Assembly (NCBI GenBank): GCA_964345365.1
Contig: CAYFQR010000001.1
Location: 5,546-69,545, forward strand
From: RUG754 sp964345365
Lineage (GTDB): Bacteria; Bacillota; Clostridia; Peptostreptococcales; Anaerovoracaceae
DNA: 64,000 nucleotides
Direction: 5' to 3'
The translations under genes were made by a program, and so were the position numbers. Shown piece after piece: positions 17,553 through 27,201 of the stretch (position 1 is its first letter; the number at the start of each line of letters is the position of its first letter). The notes beneath the pieces were generated by a model. That model did no database searches, was not told the origin of the DNA, and saw only the letters and a list, made by a program, of their open reading frames with translations.

Positions 17553-18128
17553 TTATCCCACAAGACCGCCGAATCCCATGAAAGCAAGGGAAAGTAAAGC
17601 AGCCGTTGTCATTGTAATAGGTACGCCTCTGAACGGTACAGGAATGTTCGGGTTATTTTCAAGCTTTGTTCTCATTCCGGAGAATATAATCATAGCAAGA
17701 AGGAAACCGATTCCTGCGCCGAGAGCGTTTACGAGTGACTGCGGATAGTTGTATCCTAAGTCTATGTTGTTTATGCACACACCGAGTACAGCACAGTTAG
17801 TGGTAATAAGAGGAAGATATACGCCGAGCGCTCTGTGAAGAGCAGGTATATATTTCTTTAATACCATTTCCACGAACTGTACAAGTGCCGCAATAATAAG
17901 TATGAATACTATAGTCTGTAAATATCCGATTGACCAGAGATTAAGCAGGTTCATAATCGGCCAGGTAGCTGCCGTCGCAAGCACCATTACGAAAATAACC
18001 GCTACACCCATTCCTATAGCGGAATCGAGTTTCTTCGATACTCCGAGGAAAGGACAGATTCCGAGGAACTGAGCGAGTACATAGTTATTTACGAGTATCA
18101 TCGCTAATAATATTGTCAAATACTGCAT
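17553..18128 (-). CDS. rnfA: Rnf complex subunit RnfA
   Basis: Integral membrane subunit, 191 residues with six predicted membrane segments. RnfA and RnfE are inverted homologues that together hold an intramembrane iron-sulfur centre. The N-terminal NNYVLAQFLGICPFLGVSKK contains one conserved cysteine, and TTNCAVLGVCINN supplies the second. The stop is one base from the upstream rnfE frame (shared base 18128), giving tight coupling. Confidence 0.97.
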   Translation of the reverse strand: MQYLTILLAMILVNNYVLAQFLGICPFLGVSKKLDSAIGMGVAVIFVMVLATAATWPIMNLLNLWSIGYLQTIVFILIIAALVQFVEMVLKKYIPALHRALGVYLPLITTNCAVLGVCINNIDLGYNYPQSLVNALGAGIGFLLAMIIFSGMRTKLENNPNIPVPFRGVPITMTTAALLSLAFMGFGGLVG

Positions 18129-18886
18129 TATGCTTCAGCTCCTTTCTTGATTTCTATCGCACCTAATTCAGCCACACATTTTTCCTGGCTGCACATAGAT
18201 GCAAGAGCACAGCCCTGACAGCTGAAATCTTTAGGTGTGCCGCCTTTTCTGTTGATAATCCAGTTCACCAGTGCGATTATCAATGCGTAAACAAAGAATC
18301 CGCCCGGTGCAAGTGCGATTATCAGCATAGGATGTTCACTGACAAAAGGAATTGCTATTGTAAGTTTTGATACGAGTTCCTCTCCACCGAGGAAAAATCC
18401 CGAACCGATTGTACCGTTTCCGATTACTTCACGGATTGCTCCGATAATTGTAAGCGAAATTGTGAAACCGATTCCCATGCCGATTCCGTCGAGTGTGGAA
18501 TCAAGCACTCCATTTTTGTTTGCAAACATCTCGGCACGGCCTAAGATGATGCAGTTAACAACAATTAACGGAAGGAATACTCCAAGCGAATTATAGAGAG
18601 GTTCCGCAAATGCCTGAACTACGAATTGTACGATTGTTACAAAACCTGCAATAAGCACGATGTAGCAAGGGATACGAACCTTGTCCGGTATTACCTTCGC
18701 GAGCAGTGAAATTGCTATGTTGGAACAAACGAGTACCGCAGTCGCAGCGATTCCCATACCCATACCGTTAAATGCCGAACTTGTGGTTGCAAGCGTAGGG
18801 CAAGTTCCGAGCAGGAGTACGAGGTTAGGGTTTTCTTGGATAATACCCCTGGTTAGAACTGCTAATTTGCTGATTTTCTTATCCAT
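18128..18886 (-). CDS. rnfE: Rnf complex subunit RnfE
   Basis: Integral membrane subunit, 252 residues with six membrane segments. The paired cysteines are visible in LLLGTCPTLATTSS (~24-37) and VVNCIILGRAEMFA (~109-122). The C-terminus is extended by a cysteine-rich cytoplasmic tail (FSCQGCALASMCSQEKC) typical of clostridial RnfE; it may bind a metal, but this is not established. The start overlaps the rnfG stop by one base at 18886. Confidence 0.97.
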   Translation of the reverse strand: MDKKISKLAVLTRGIIQENPNLVLLLGTCPTLATTSSAFNGMGMGIAATAVLVCSNIAISLLAKVIPDKVRIPCYIVLIAGFVTIVQFVVQAFAEPLYNSLGVFLPLIVVNCIILGRAEMFANKNGVLDSTLDGIGMGIGFTISLTIIGAIREVIGNGTIGSGFFLGGEELVSKLTIAIPFVSEHPMLIIALAPGGFFVYALIIALVNWIINRKGGTPKDFSCQGCALASMCSQEKCVAELGAIEIKKGAEA

Positions 18887-19455
18887 TAGTTAACACCTCC
18901 TACCAATTTGAATTGCTCAAGCGCACAGCATACTCCCTGGTAAACTCCGTCTGAGGAGATGGTCGCTCCGGAAATGAAGCTCACGGCATTGTCCGCTTTG
19001 ATGTTTGCGGCATTGCCGAGTGCATTTTTCCCTATGTATTGTTCAACGTATGCAGGCTCGTGAGCCTTAGTTCCGAGGCCCTTGGTATCCGCATGTGCGG
19101 TTACCTTAACTCCGGTTATTGCTCCGTCTTGGTCTATGCCTATCATCTCCGTAAGAAGTCCGCCGAAGGATTTGGTCTGTACGGTTACTACCATTCCTAT
19201 GCCGTCTGCAATATAGCAGTCCTGAACGAATACCTTGTCAGGAACATGAACATAAAGCTCGCCGTCATATTCATCAAAGGATTCAGCTGCAGGGAGAAGT
19301 TCCGCTCTCGTAGCGTCTGCCGCTCTTGCAGTATTTTCTTCGATAATAGGCGCCGTTATGTAGTTTACATAAGCGAGTGCAAAAGTAATAACGAGGCAAA
19401 TAAGCACAAGTACCAATGTCGGTTGTATATTCTCTTTGAAATTTTCGCTTTTCAT
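18886..19455 (-). CDS. rnfG: Rnf complex subunit RnfG (covalent FMN)
   Basis: 189 residues: an N-terminal membrane anchor (PTLVLVLICLVITFALAYV, ~13-31) and an extracytoplasmic FMN-binding domain. The flavinylation motif is SGATISSD (~162-169), where the Thr is the expected ApbE target. An apbE gene lies 2.4 kb from the end of this operon. The start overlaps the rnfD stop by 4 bp (19452-19455). Confidence 0.96.
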   Translation of the reverse strand: MKSENFKENIQPTLVLVLICLVITFALAYVNYITAPIIEENTARAADATRAELLPAAESFDEYDGELYVHVPDKVFVQDCYIADGIGMVVTVQTKSFGGLLTEMIGIDQDGAITGVKVTAHADTKGLGTKAHEPAYVEQYIGKNALGNAANIKADNAVSFISGATISSDGVYQGVCCALEQFKLVGGVN

Positions 19456-20426
19456 TTTTTCTTACCTCCATACATTCTTTTTTGGAAAAAGTTGTTGATG
19501 AGAGGTGTCAGACAGTTCATGAGAAGAATCGCGAAGGAAACCCCTTCAGGATACTGTCCCCAAAGTCTTATAACCATTGTCATGATACCGCAGCCGATAC
19601 CGAAAACAACTTTTCCTTGAGGTAACAGAGGAGATGTAACGTAGTCTGTAGCCATGAAGATTGCACCGAGCATTACGCCTCCCGCAAGTATGTGGAAAAC
19701 AGCAAGCCTTAATGCTTCAGCTTCTCCGGTAGCAGTGTAGTATATAAACGCAAACACGAAAACCGTACCTATGAAGAAGCAAGGAATGATAGGGCTGATG
19801 ATTTTTTTCCATACGAGGAAGATTCCGCCGATGATAAGAGCTATCGCCGATACTTCACCGAACGAACCTCCTACGAAGCCGAGAAGCATCTGCAAATTTG
19901 ACGGAAGAACCGCCATGTTCCCCTCGGCAAGCACTCCGAGCGGAGTAGCGGTGGAGGTGGCATCTGCCGCCATCTTCGGTACCGTCCACGTGGTCATGTC
20001 GGTTGCAAAGGATATGAATAATACTATACGTGCGGTTATAGCAGGGTTTACGACGTTTCTGCCGAGTCCGCCGAAGAGCTGCTTGATAATCACGATTGCG
20101 ACGAAGTCACCGACTACAAGTATCCAAATCGGAAGTCCGGACGGAACATTGAATGCGATGAGCATTCCGGTAAGAGCTGCCGAAAGGTCAGAGACCGTCT
20201 CACTCCTCTTCATCATCTTGTTCCATGCCCATTCAAAGAATATGGAAGCTGCTATTGAAACTGCCGTAAGAAGCAGTACTCTCGGCCCGAATACATATGT
20301 GCTCACGCCAAGTGCAGGCAAAAGCGCAATTATAACCAAGAGCATGGTTTTTTGCGTATCTAATGCTGTCACAAGATGCGGTGAGGAGGACACGATTAAA
20401 TTGTCAAAATATTTCTTTTCGTTCAT
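19452..20426 (-). CDS. rnfD: Rnf complex subunit RnfD (covalent FMN)
   Basis: Membrane subunit, 324 residues with eight or more membrane segments. The flavinylation motif is in ADATSTATPLGVL (~residues 155-167), with the Thr before PL as acceptor. It pairs with RnfG in carrying covalent FMN and contributes to ion translocation. It begins inside the end of rnfC (4-bp overlap, 20423-20426). Confidence 0.96.
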   Translation of the reverse strand: MNEKKYFDNLIVSSSPHLVTALDTQKTMLLVIIALLPALGVSTYVFGPRVLLLTAVSIAASIFFEWAWNKMMKRSETVSDLSAALTGMLIAFNVPSGLPIWILVVGDFVAIVIIKQLFGGLGRNVVNPAITARIVLFISFATDMTTWTVPKMAADATSTATPLGVLAEGNMAVLPSNLQMLLGFVGGSFGEVSAIALIIGGIFLVWKKIISPIIPCFFIGTVFVFAFIYYTATGEAEALRLAVFHILAGGVMLGAIFMATDYVTSPLLPQGKVVFGIGCGIMTMVIRLWGQYPEGVSFAILLMNCLTPLINNFFQKRMYGGKKK

Positions 20427-21736
20427 TTAATTCCGGCCTCCTTTACTATTTCTTTTGCGAGGGTGTTCATGAATCCGAGCGGTCTGTGTGCCGGACATAC
20501 ATATGAACATGAACCGCAGTTCATACACTGGTTGACGTCCAAATCAAAGAGAGCCTGTGCGTCGTTCATCTCGTAAGCCTCTGCAAGAGCAGTCGGAATC
20601 AGATTGAACGGGCATGCTTGGAAGCAACGTCCGCAGTTTATGCAGGCCGTTTCTTCTTTTACCTCGGACTGTGCCTTTGTGAAGGCTAAGATAGCGTTGT
20701 TATTCTTAACGATAGGCATTGCATCGCTTGGAATGGCTCTGCCCATCATAGGTCCGCCCATGAGTATCTTACGAGGTTCATGTTTGTAGCCGCCGCAGAA
20801 TTTAATTACATCATGGATTAATGAGCCGATTGGGGCAATAACATTTTTGGGAATTGCCACGGCATCTCCGTCAACCGTCATCCTTTTTTCTATAAGAGGC
20901 ATTCCTGTTCTGAAATATTTGCCCACCATCATTACTGTTGTAACATTGTTAAGTATGCAGCCCATGTCGGCAGGGAGTACTCCCGCTCTCATTTCTTTAC
21001 CGAACAATTCATAAACGAGTACACGCTCGGCTCCCTTAGGGTATCTTGCCTGTAGCGTGAACGTCTCGATATTCTTGATGCCTTTTTCGGCAAGGTATCT
21101 GTTGATGTGGTCAATAGCGTCCTGCTTGTTGTCCTCAATGGCAATATATGCCTTGTCGAGTCCGTCATACTTCATTATCATGAGGCAGCCGTTTATCAAG
21201 TCTTCGGTATCTTCAAGCATGCATCTGTGGTCGGAAGTGATGAACGGCTCGCATTCTGCCGCATTTACCACGAGGTAGTGAACTTCATCGATGTTCTTAG
21301 GATTGAATTTGATGCTCGTAGGGAAAGATGCTCCTCCGAGTCCTACCAAACCCGAATTTCTTACCTCTGCTACGAACTCCGCCAAATCCTTAGGCTCCGC
21401 AGGAACTTTAACTTCCTCCGATATTGCCTGTTTTTTGTCTGTTTCTATCACGACCAGTGTGTCAAAGCCACCTGCGGCGGATCTTGCCTGCTCGATACTT
21501 TTAACGGTACCGGATACGCTGGAATGGATAGGCGCACTTACGAAGGCTTCAGTGTCTCCGATTTTTTGTCCGACCTTTACGTAGTCACCTTTGCCGACAA
21601 GCGGCTTGCAAGGTGCTCCGATGTGCTGAGACATTGAAATCTTTACAATGTCAGGTACAGGCATTACTTCAGTGGCACAACCGGCGGTGTGCTTATAATG
21701 ACTGACATGAACACTGCTTAGGTGTTTTTTGCTCAT
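20423..21736 (-). CDS. rnfC: Rnf complex subunit RnfC
   Basis: Peripheral NADH/FMN/Fe-S subunit that reduces NAD+ with electrons from the complex. About 437 residues. It has the N-terminal GCATEVMPVPDIVKISMSQH, the NAD/FMN-binding GLVGLGGASFPTSIKF (~130-145), and two C-terminal [4Fe-4S] motifs: CINCGRCFQACPF and CMNCGSCSYVCPA. I choose ATG 21736 because GAAAGGAAGG lies ~10 nt upstream; an in-frame codon at 21772 has no site. This is the first gene of rnfCDGEAB. The complex couples ferredoxin oxidation to Na+ or H+ export and is the main energy-conserving module visible here. Confidence 0.97.
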   Translation of the reverse strand: MSKKHLSSVHVSHYKHTAGCATEVMPVPDIVKISMSQHIGAPCKPLVGKGDYVKVGQKIGDTEAFVSAPIHSSVSGTVKSIEQARSAAGGFDTLVVIETDKKQAISEEVKVPAEPKDLAEFVAEVRNSGLVGLGGASFPTSIKFNPKNIDEVHYLVVNAAECEPFITSDHRCMLEDTEDLINGCLMIMKYDGLDKAYIAIEDNKQDAIDHINRYLAEKGIKNIETFTLQARYPKGAERVLVYELFGKEMRAGVLPADMGCILNNVTTVMMVGKYFRTGMPLIEKRMTVDGDAVAIPKNVIAPIGSLIHDVIKFCGGYKHEPRKILMGGPMMGRAIPSDAMPIVKNNNAILAFTKAQSEVKEETACINCGRCFQACPFNLIPTALAEAYEMNDAQALFDLDVNQCMNCGSCSYVCPAHRPLGFMNTLAKEIVKEAGIK

Positions 21737-21906
21737 TTTAGTGAGACCTTCCTTTCTAAATATTACTGTCATTTGTATGAGTACGGTTATGTGCCGCCAT
21801 CACGCAGGATGACATCCGTTGCATATAACCTTGAGCATGCGAAAGTTTCGTAAAAATATCACAGAATCATTAGACAATACCCATACAAAATACATTATAC
21901 ATAAAC

Positions 21907-21948
21907 AAAAAACAAAAAGCACTAAATATTTAATATTATATTCAGTGC
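21907..21948 (-). terminator. Terminator downstream of the broken HD-GYP gene
   Basis: On the minus strand GCACTGAATAT (21938-21948) pairs with ATATTTAGTGC (21919-21929), followed by TTTTTGTTTTTTG. A TATAAT box just beyond it (21894-21899, minus strand) could belong to the rnf promoter, implying a leader of ~150 nt. I see no recognisable riboswitch in that leader. Confidence 0.8.
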
Positions 21949-21985
21949 CTTTGTGTATTTTAACATATAATTATCATTTGTTAAA

Positions 21986-23236
21986 CTAATATGCATCTCT
22001 GCTTGGTCTTCGAGCTATATTGAGCCTCAGTTCGCCCGATTGTATCAGCTCAAGCATCGCATCGGCTACTTCAGGGTCGAACTGCGTACCTTTGCACTCT
22101 TTAATTTCTCTTGCCGCATATCCTAAGCTCAATGCGCATCTGTAAGAACGTTCGCTCGTCATCGCATCAAATGCGTCGGCAACGCATATTATTCTTGAAA
22201 AAAGAGGAATATCATTGCCGCTTATTCCGTTCGGATATCCTTTGCCGTCATATCTTTCATGATGGAAATGTGCGGCCTCTCTTATTTCCGGCTCACTGTC
22301 AAACTTGCTCAATATTTAGTAGCCTAATGTGGTATGCGCTTTTATCTTCGCAAATTCCTCATCGGTCAGCCTGTCCGGTTTATTAAGTATTACGTCCGGT
22401 GTTCCGATTTTGCCTACGTCGTGAAGCAGCCCTGCAAAATATACTTTCTCAACATCCGAAGCCGATAGCCCCATCTTCTTAGCAATCTGCTCGGCATAAG
22501 TCGCAACCCTTCTGGAGTGTCCTCTTAAATATAAACTCTTTGCCTCTATAGCGTTTGCTACGGTTTCGAATGCGGCAACGGAAAGCTTACGGTATTTTTT
22601 TCTTTCTCCCGCAAGAGCGGAGAGGGTTTTAATATTTGCAGCGAGAATTTCCTTATATAAGAACCATCCCGCTGTCACCGCAAGAAAGAATATAAAATTT
22701 ATGGTTAAGTTATAGCTTTCATGTCCCGGAGCAAATTCGGGCAGCAAAACCGCCGTACCGATAATCAATGTTTTGATTATACATTGACTTTTTTTCATCA
22801 TGGGAATGAAAATAAAGCAAAAAAGCGGAAGGCTCGAAAACGCGATTCCCGTTCCGGGATATCCGGCATTGTGAGCGGTCAGATTAATTATATGCGTAAG
22901 ACCTGCTATCTATAAACTGACCGCAAAAATAAAAATCAAAGAAAGAACGTTCATATTATGAAACTTCCCTCTTTGAGCACAGATATATGATATAGATGCA
23001 AGGCCCACTATCACAACCGTTTCAAGCAAAACAAAAAATCTGACCTGCTCGATATACATGATTTCCACCGTGCTTGCGGAACCGAAAACCATGCCGTAAA
23101 CAATGTAAAATATATTCGTTATGGTAACAGCAATCGCTGAAAGCACGATGGCGAAACTGTTATACTTTTTAACCCCCTCGTCAAGTTCCTTTGGACTGAC
23201 TATATATTCACTGCTTTTTCGCATGCTGCCAATCAA
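21986..23236 (-). pseudogene. HD-GYP domain protein with membrane N-terminus, two in-frame stops
   Basis: One continuous frame of about 416 codons from TTG 23236, broken by TAG at 22912-22910 and TAA at 22318-22316. The N-part has four or more hydrophobic segments. The second part starts within more membrane segments (MMKKSQCIIKTLIIG...) and then gives HSRRVATYAEQIA and LLHDVGKIGTPDVILN, the metal-binding HD motif. The last part has HHERYDGKGYPNGISG, the GYP motif, and RIICVADAFDAMTS. An intact copy would hydrolyse c-di-GMP. The residue lost at the TAA lies in HTTLGY-x-ILSKFD, one base from a sense codon. Two independent stops indicate a true pseudogene unless the assembly is poor. Confidence 0.88.
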
Positions 23237-23458
23237 TTATTCAGTCCCCCCGATTCAAAATTACTCAAAAAATACATTGATATTTAAGCGTATTTTTGAA
23301 AATGAAAATACCGAATGTTTTCTGATATACGCTCTGAAATGTACACAGTTTATTATACACTATGGATGAAAAATATACAATGTATTTATATAAATTTTGT
23401 ACGGTGGCTAAAAATGTTTTATATCGCCATGCCGCCATGTTTTCGGTCGGTCTGCATC

Positions 23459-25072
23459 TCATAATCTCCCGACAGCAATTCTGTTTTTTTCGTCAAGCCC
23501 AATTACTTTTTCCTTTGATTTCCTCAGATTTATTACATATTCAATTATTTCAGCGGTCATAACCTCACCCGGACATATTACGGGTATTCCGGGAGGATAT
23601 GGTATAAGCGAAGCGGCACACACCCGCCCTTCGCTTTCCCTTATATCTATAAGTTCTTTTTTAGCAGGGATTTCCCTCCTTTCGAGCAGGGAGGCAGGTG
23701 CAGCAATCGCGCGAGATACTTCGTGCTCTTTGTCGCCTGCTCGTCCCGGACTGTTTTTTGTTTCGATTAAATCGCTGCTCACTTTACCTGCTCGTTCAGT
23801 ATTTCTTTTTGTTTCAATTAAATTACTGCTCGCATTTTTTGCATAATGTGTCTTGGCTGATATATCTTTAAAGAAACCGAGCAGCCTATCGTAATCCGCC
23901 GCTGTATTCCCGATTCCGGTCATACACATGAGGATATTTCCCGTTGCAAGTTCTGCAAAAATCCCCTCCTTCATCATGAGTTCTTCCAGCTCGTTTCCGT
24001 TAAGACCGCATGCACTCATATCGATATTTATCTTCGTCCTGTCAAGCCTGTCCGCCTTTACGAGTTTCAGTCCCCCTATATTCTCCGCACACTTATAGAA
24101 ACGGTCTACATTCTCACACCATTCCCGCATCAGTTCATGCCCGTATTTAAGCATCATGTCCGCATTTATATCGAGGCTCGCAAGGAGCAGGTAAGACGGG
24201 CTTGATGACTGCAATGTCTGAAGTTTATCTTCGACTGTTTGAAGGTCTATGTCATCGTTCATCACGTTCAAAACAGCCGTCTGTGTAAATGATGCAAGCG
24301 TTTTATGCGTCGAATTGATGACAAGGTCGGCACCGGAAAGCTCTGCGGACATGTGCGGAAAACCGCATATTTTTGGGATTCCTTCAGACAAATGTGACTT
24401 GCTGCCGATACTTTCAAAGCCGAGAACATCGTCTATTCCCGATTTCTTCTTCAATTCATCCATGAACTTGAGATGTGCACCGTGTGCTTGATCTACAATA
24501 AGGTAAGAACCTTTTCGGTGACAAATCTCCGCTATCTTAGCCACATCGGAGCAGACTCCATAGTAATTAGGCGATGTAATAATGACCGCACGGGCTTCGG
24601 GATTTTCTTCAAGCAATCTCTCCACTTCTGTCGGGGACACTTCTCCCTGTATATCGAAGTGCTCCGATATTTCGGGGTATAGATATACGGGCTCTATGCC
24701 GCCGAGCGACACCGCATTAAAAACGGACTTATGGCAGTTCCTCGCCATGATGAGCTTCTCGCCTCTGTTTACAAGGCTTAAAATCGAAGCTATTATTCCG
24801 GTCGAGGATCCGTTCACCAGAAGGTAGGTTTTTTTCGAGTCGTACAGCTTTTTGTATTTTTCCGTTACTTCAAGTATGACATCCTCCTGCTGAAAGAGAT
24901 TGTCCGCGCCCGGTATTTCGGTAATATCACAATCCATTATGTTATCAAGGAAGTTTCCATAGCCGAGTCTTCTATATATAGCACTGCCCTTGTGCCCCGG
25001 CATGTGAAATGAAACCGGACGCATTGCCGCATGTCTTAAAAGAAAACTGCTTACCGATTCTCTGTTTTTCAT
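23459..25072 (-). CDS. Orn/Lys/Arg decarboxylase family protein
   Basis: PLP-dependent, fold-type I group III decarboxylase of 537 residues, the compact (non-wing) Firmicutes form used in polyamine synthesis (arginine or lysine decarboxylase). The N-terminus has PVSFHMPGHKGSAIYR (~18-33). PLP contacts are in VNGSSTGIIAS and VDQAHGAHLKF, and the Schiff-base Lys is in INSTHKTLASFTQTA (~260). The C-terminal domain has PYPPGIPVICPGE. Between the two domains lies a ~50-residue linker with a direct duplication of 17 residues (SSNLIETKRNTERAGKV / SSDLIETKNSPGRAGDK). Substrate preference cannot be read from the sequence. Confidence 0.92.
   Translation of the reverse strand: MKNRESVSSFLLRHAAMRPVSFHMPGHKGSAIYRRLGYGNFLDNIMDCDITEIPGADNLFQQEDVILEVTEKYKKLYDSKKTYLLVNGSSTGIIASILSLVNRGEKLIMARNCHKSVFNAVSLGGIEPVYLYPEISEHFDIQGEVSPTEVERLLEENPEARAVIITSPNYYGVCSDVAKIAEICHRKGSYLIVDQAHGAHLKFMDELKKKSGIDDVLGFESIGSKSHLSEGIPKICGFPHMSAELSGADLVINSTHKTLASFTQTAVLNVMNDDIDLQTVEDKLQTLQSSSPSYLLLASLDINADMMLKYGHELMREWCENVDRFYKCAENIGGLKLVKADRLDRTKINIDMSACGLNGNELEELMMKEGIFAELATGNILMCMTGIGNTAADYDRLLGFFKDISAKTHYAKNASSNLIETKRNTERAGKVSSDLIETKNSPGRAGDKEHEVSRAIAAPASLLERREIPAKKELIDIRESEGRVCAASLIPYPPGIPVICPGEVMTAEIIEYVINLRKSKEKVIGLDEKNRIAVGRL
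23736..23837. repeat. 51-bp tandem duplication inside the decarboxylase gene
   Basis: Two adjacent 51-bp units (starting 23736 and 23787) encode 17-residue repeats in the inter-domain linker. They have diverged at the nucleotide level but kept the frame. Confidence 0.8.
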
Positions 25073-25220
25073 TAACCTGACCTCCGCATTTTTTTATGTT
25101 CTCAACCAAAATATCCTATGAATCCGTTTACTCTGTCTTAATAATCAGCACTACGGTTTTTCATTTATTCTGTTTTATTATTTTAACACAAAGCGGAGAT
25201 TTTTTCTTATATTTTTCTTT

Positions 25221-25422
25221 AATCAGCGGGCGAAGCTCCTGAATTATTCCGAAATCAGCGTGCGAAGCTNNNNNNNNNNNNNNNNNNNNNNNNNNNNNNN
25301 NNNNNNNNNNNNNNNNNNNNNNNNNNNNNNNNNNNNNNNNNNNNNNNNNNNNNNNNNNNNNNNNNNNNNGCGAAGCTCCTGAATTATTCCGAAATCAGCG
25401 TGCGAAGCTACTAAATTATTCC
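25221..25422. repeat. 32-bp tandem repeat array spanning a 100-N gap
   Basis: Unit AATCAGCGTGCGAAGCTCCT followed by GAATTATTCCGA, 32 bp, head to tail with no spacers. About one and a half units are visible on each side of N 25270-25369. The last unit has CTACTAAATT in place of CTCCTGAATT. The repeat is the likely cause of the gap, and the true copy number is unknown. It lies between the decarboxylase start and the putP stop (the 25073-25461 gap has no gene). Confidence 0.85.
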
Positions 25423-25461
25423 GATTACTGAAAAAGGAGAGATTAAGTATACATACCCGAT

Positions 25462-26985
25462 TTACTCATTATAGGCAGGGTCTGACGCTCTGTCGAAAAT
25501 CGAGGTTACGGTTTCGTCAGGTGCAGGTGTCATGAGAGTAACGGCGACGGCCGCTACTCCGCCCATGATGAAGCCCGGTATAATCTCGTAGATTCCCGTC
25601 TGAGCGGAAAAGAATATGAGCCAAATTATATCAACGACAGCACCGACTATAACGCCTGCCACTGCACCCGCATAGTTAAATCTCCTCCAAAAGAACGACA
25701 GAAGTATTACCGGCCCGAAAGCTGCACCGAATATACCCCACGCATTTTCAACGAGATCCATTATTGCTTGTGCGCCTGAACCTTTGGATGAAGCTATAAC
25801 ATAAGCAATAGCGGAAACGGCTATTACCGTTGCCCTTCCGACCCAAAGAACTTCTCTGTCTCCCGCTTGTTTCCTCATTAACGGCTTGTATATATCGGAA
25901 GTAAACGAGCTTGAGGCAACTAAAAGCTGTGAATCGGCCGTCGATACGGAAGCCGCCATTATTGCAGCAAGAATGAAACCTGAAATAATCGACGGGAAAA
26001 ACCTGCGCGACATAACTATGAATACCGTTTTTTGTGCACCTACAGTCAATAACTCCTCCGCAACAATCATCCTGCCGAAATATCCGATAAGACATGCCGC
26101 ACCGAGTGACAGTACGACCCAAACGATTGCTACCGTTGCCGATTTTTTTATCATTGAAGGCTTCTCAATCGACATAAACCTTACTATTATGTGTGGCATA
26201 CCGAAGTAACCGAGACCCCAACCGAGTCCGGAAATAATATCTTTGATATCTGCACTCATGAGACCGTTCCCGAAGTCACAGACCACCTCACTGCCGCCGG
26301 CATCGACATAAGTATAGACTTCAGCAAGTTTAGACGTGTCGAGTTCCTGAGTGAGCACCACAACAATAGGGACCAAAAGCAAGGCCGCAAGCATCAATAT
26401 TCCTTGAAAAAAATCAGTCCAGCAGACGGCTTTAAATCCTCCCAAAAATGTATATCCTATTACGATCAGTGCATAGATTATCATCGCTGTCGTCTCGCTC
26501 ATTTCGGTAAAAAGCATCGTAAACACCGAGGTGCCCGCAACGAATGCCGACGCAACATATACGGTAAATGCGGACAAGAAGATTAATGCACAAATTACCT
26601 GAAGTTTCTTGGATTGGGTTGCGAAGCGATTCGTCAGATACTGAGGCAGCGTTATGGAATCTCCTGCCACTTTGCTGAATGTCCTAAGCCTCTTTGCGCA
26701 AAAAATCCAATTAGCCGCCGTGCCGAGCGCCAAACCGACTCCTATCCAAATCTTGCCGAAGCCGAATGCCAAGATTGACCCCGGAAGCCCCATTAAGAGC
26801 CATGCCGACATATCGGAGGCTTGAGCCGACAAAGCGGTAACCCAAGCGCCCATAGTGCGGCCTCCTAAGAAATAGTCCTCTTGGTTTCGATTATCTCCGT
26901 TAAAGAAAAAAATCAAGCCTACAAAGAAAAGCACTACGAAATATCCTATGAATACAATTATTTCCATTATTCCTGCGTTAAACAT
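25462..26985 (-). CDS. putP: Sodium/proline symporter
   Basis: Na+:solute symporter family (SSS), ~500 residues with 12-13 membrane segments. PutP-like stretches: EDYFLGGRTMGAWVTALSAQ (~42-61), SDMSAWLLMGLPG, and MAASVSTADSQLLVASSSFT (~355-374), which holds Na+-site residues. Two starts are possible: ATG 26985, or ATG 26967 (MEIIVFIGYF...), which fits family N-termini better and has AGGA just upstream. GGAGG at 27009-27013 is too far from both, with an in-frame ATT 8 nt after it. The gene is divergent from tetR across 390 bp, so the TetR protein is a candidate regulator. Confidence 0.92.
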   Translation of the reverse strand: MFNAGIMEIIVFIGYFVVLFFVGLIFFFNGDNRNQEDYFLGGRTMGAWVTALSAQASDMSAWLLMGLPGSILAFGFGKIWIGVGLALGTAANWIFCAKRLRTFSKVAGDSITLPQYLTNRFATQSKKLQVICALIFLSAFTVYVASAFVAGTSVFTMLFTEMSETTAMIIYALIVIGYTFLGGFKAVCWTDFFQGILMLAALLLVPIVVVLTQELDTSKLAEVYTYVDAGGSEVVCDFGNGLMSADIKDIISGLGWGLGYFGMPHIIVRFMSIEKPSMIKKSATVAIVWVVLSLGAACLIGYFGRMIVAEELLTVGAQKTVFIVMSRRFFPSIISGFILAAIMAASVSTADSQLLVASSSFTSDIYKPLMRKQAGDREVLWVGRATVIAVSAIAYVIASSKGSGAQAIMDLVENAWGIFGAAFGPVILLSFFWRRFNYAGAVAGVIVGAVVDIIWLIFFSAQTGIYEIIPGFIMGGVAAVAVTLMTPAPDETVTSIFDRASDPAYNE

Positions 26986-27201
26986 ACATACTCGCGCAAT
27001 TCGCGCATCCTCCTTTTATTTGTGTACTTCAGCTTCAACGAAATATCCATATCACATCGGCTTTGCTAAAAGATTTAATGGTTCTTTGCCATATTCCGAT
27101 AAAAGCTATGCCGTTATAATAACACCGATAATACATAGATGAAATATCGACTAAAACATAGACTTTTTATTATATTTTTGAGGAAACATATCATTTATAT
27201 A

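Noticed and set aside
21773..21860. Short leader ORF upstream of rnfC (about 22 codons)
   Set aside because: The start has only a weak site, codon content shows no bias, and no terminator lies between it and rnfC.
25221..25422. CRISPR array
   Set aside because: The 32-bp units abut without spacers and no cas genes are nearby; it is a plain tandem repeat.
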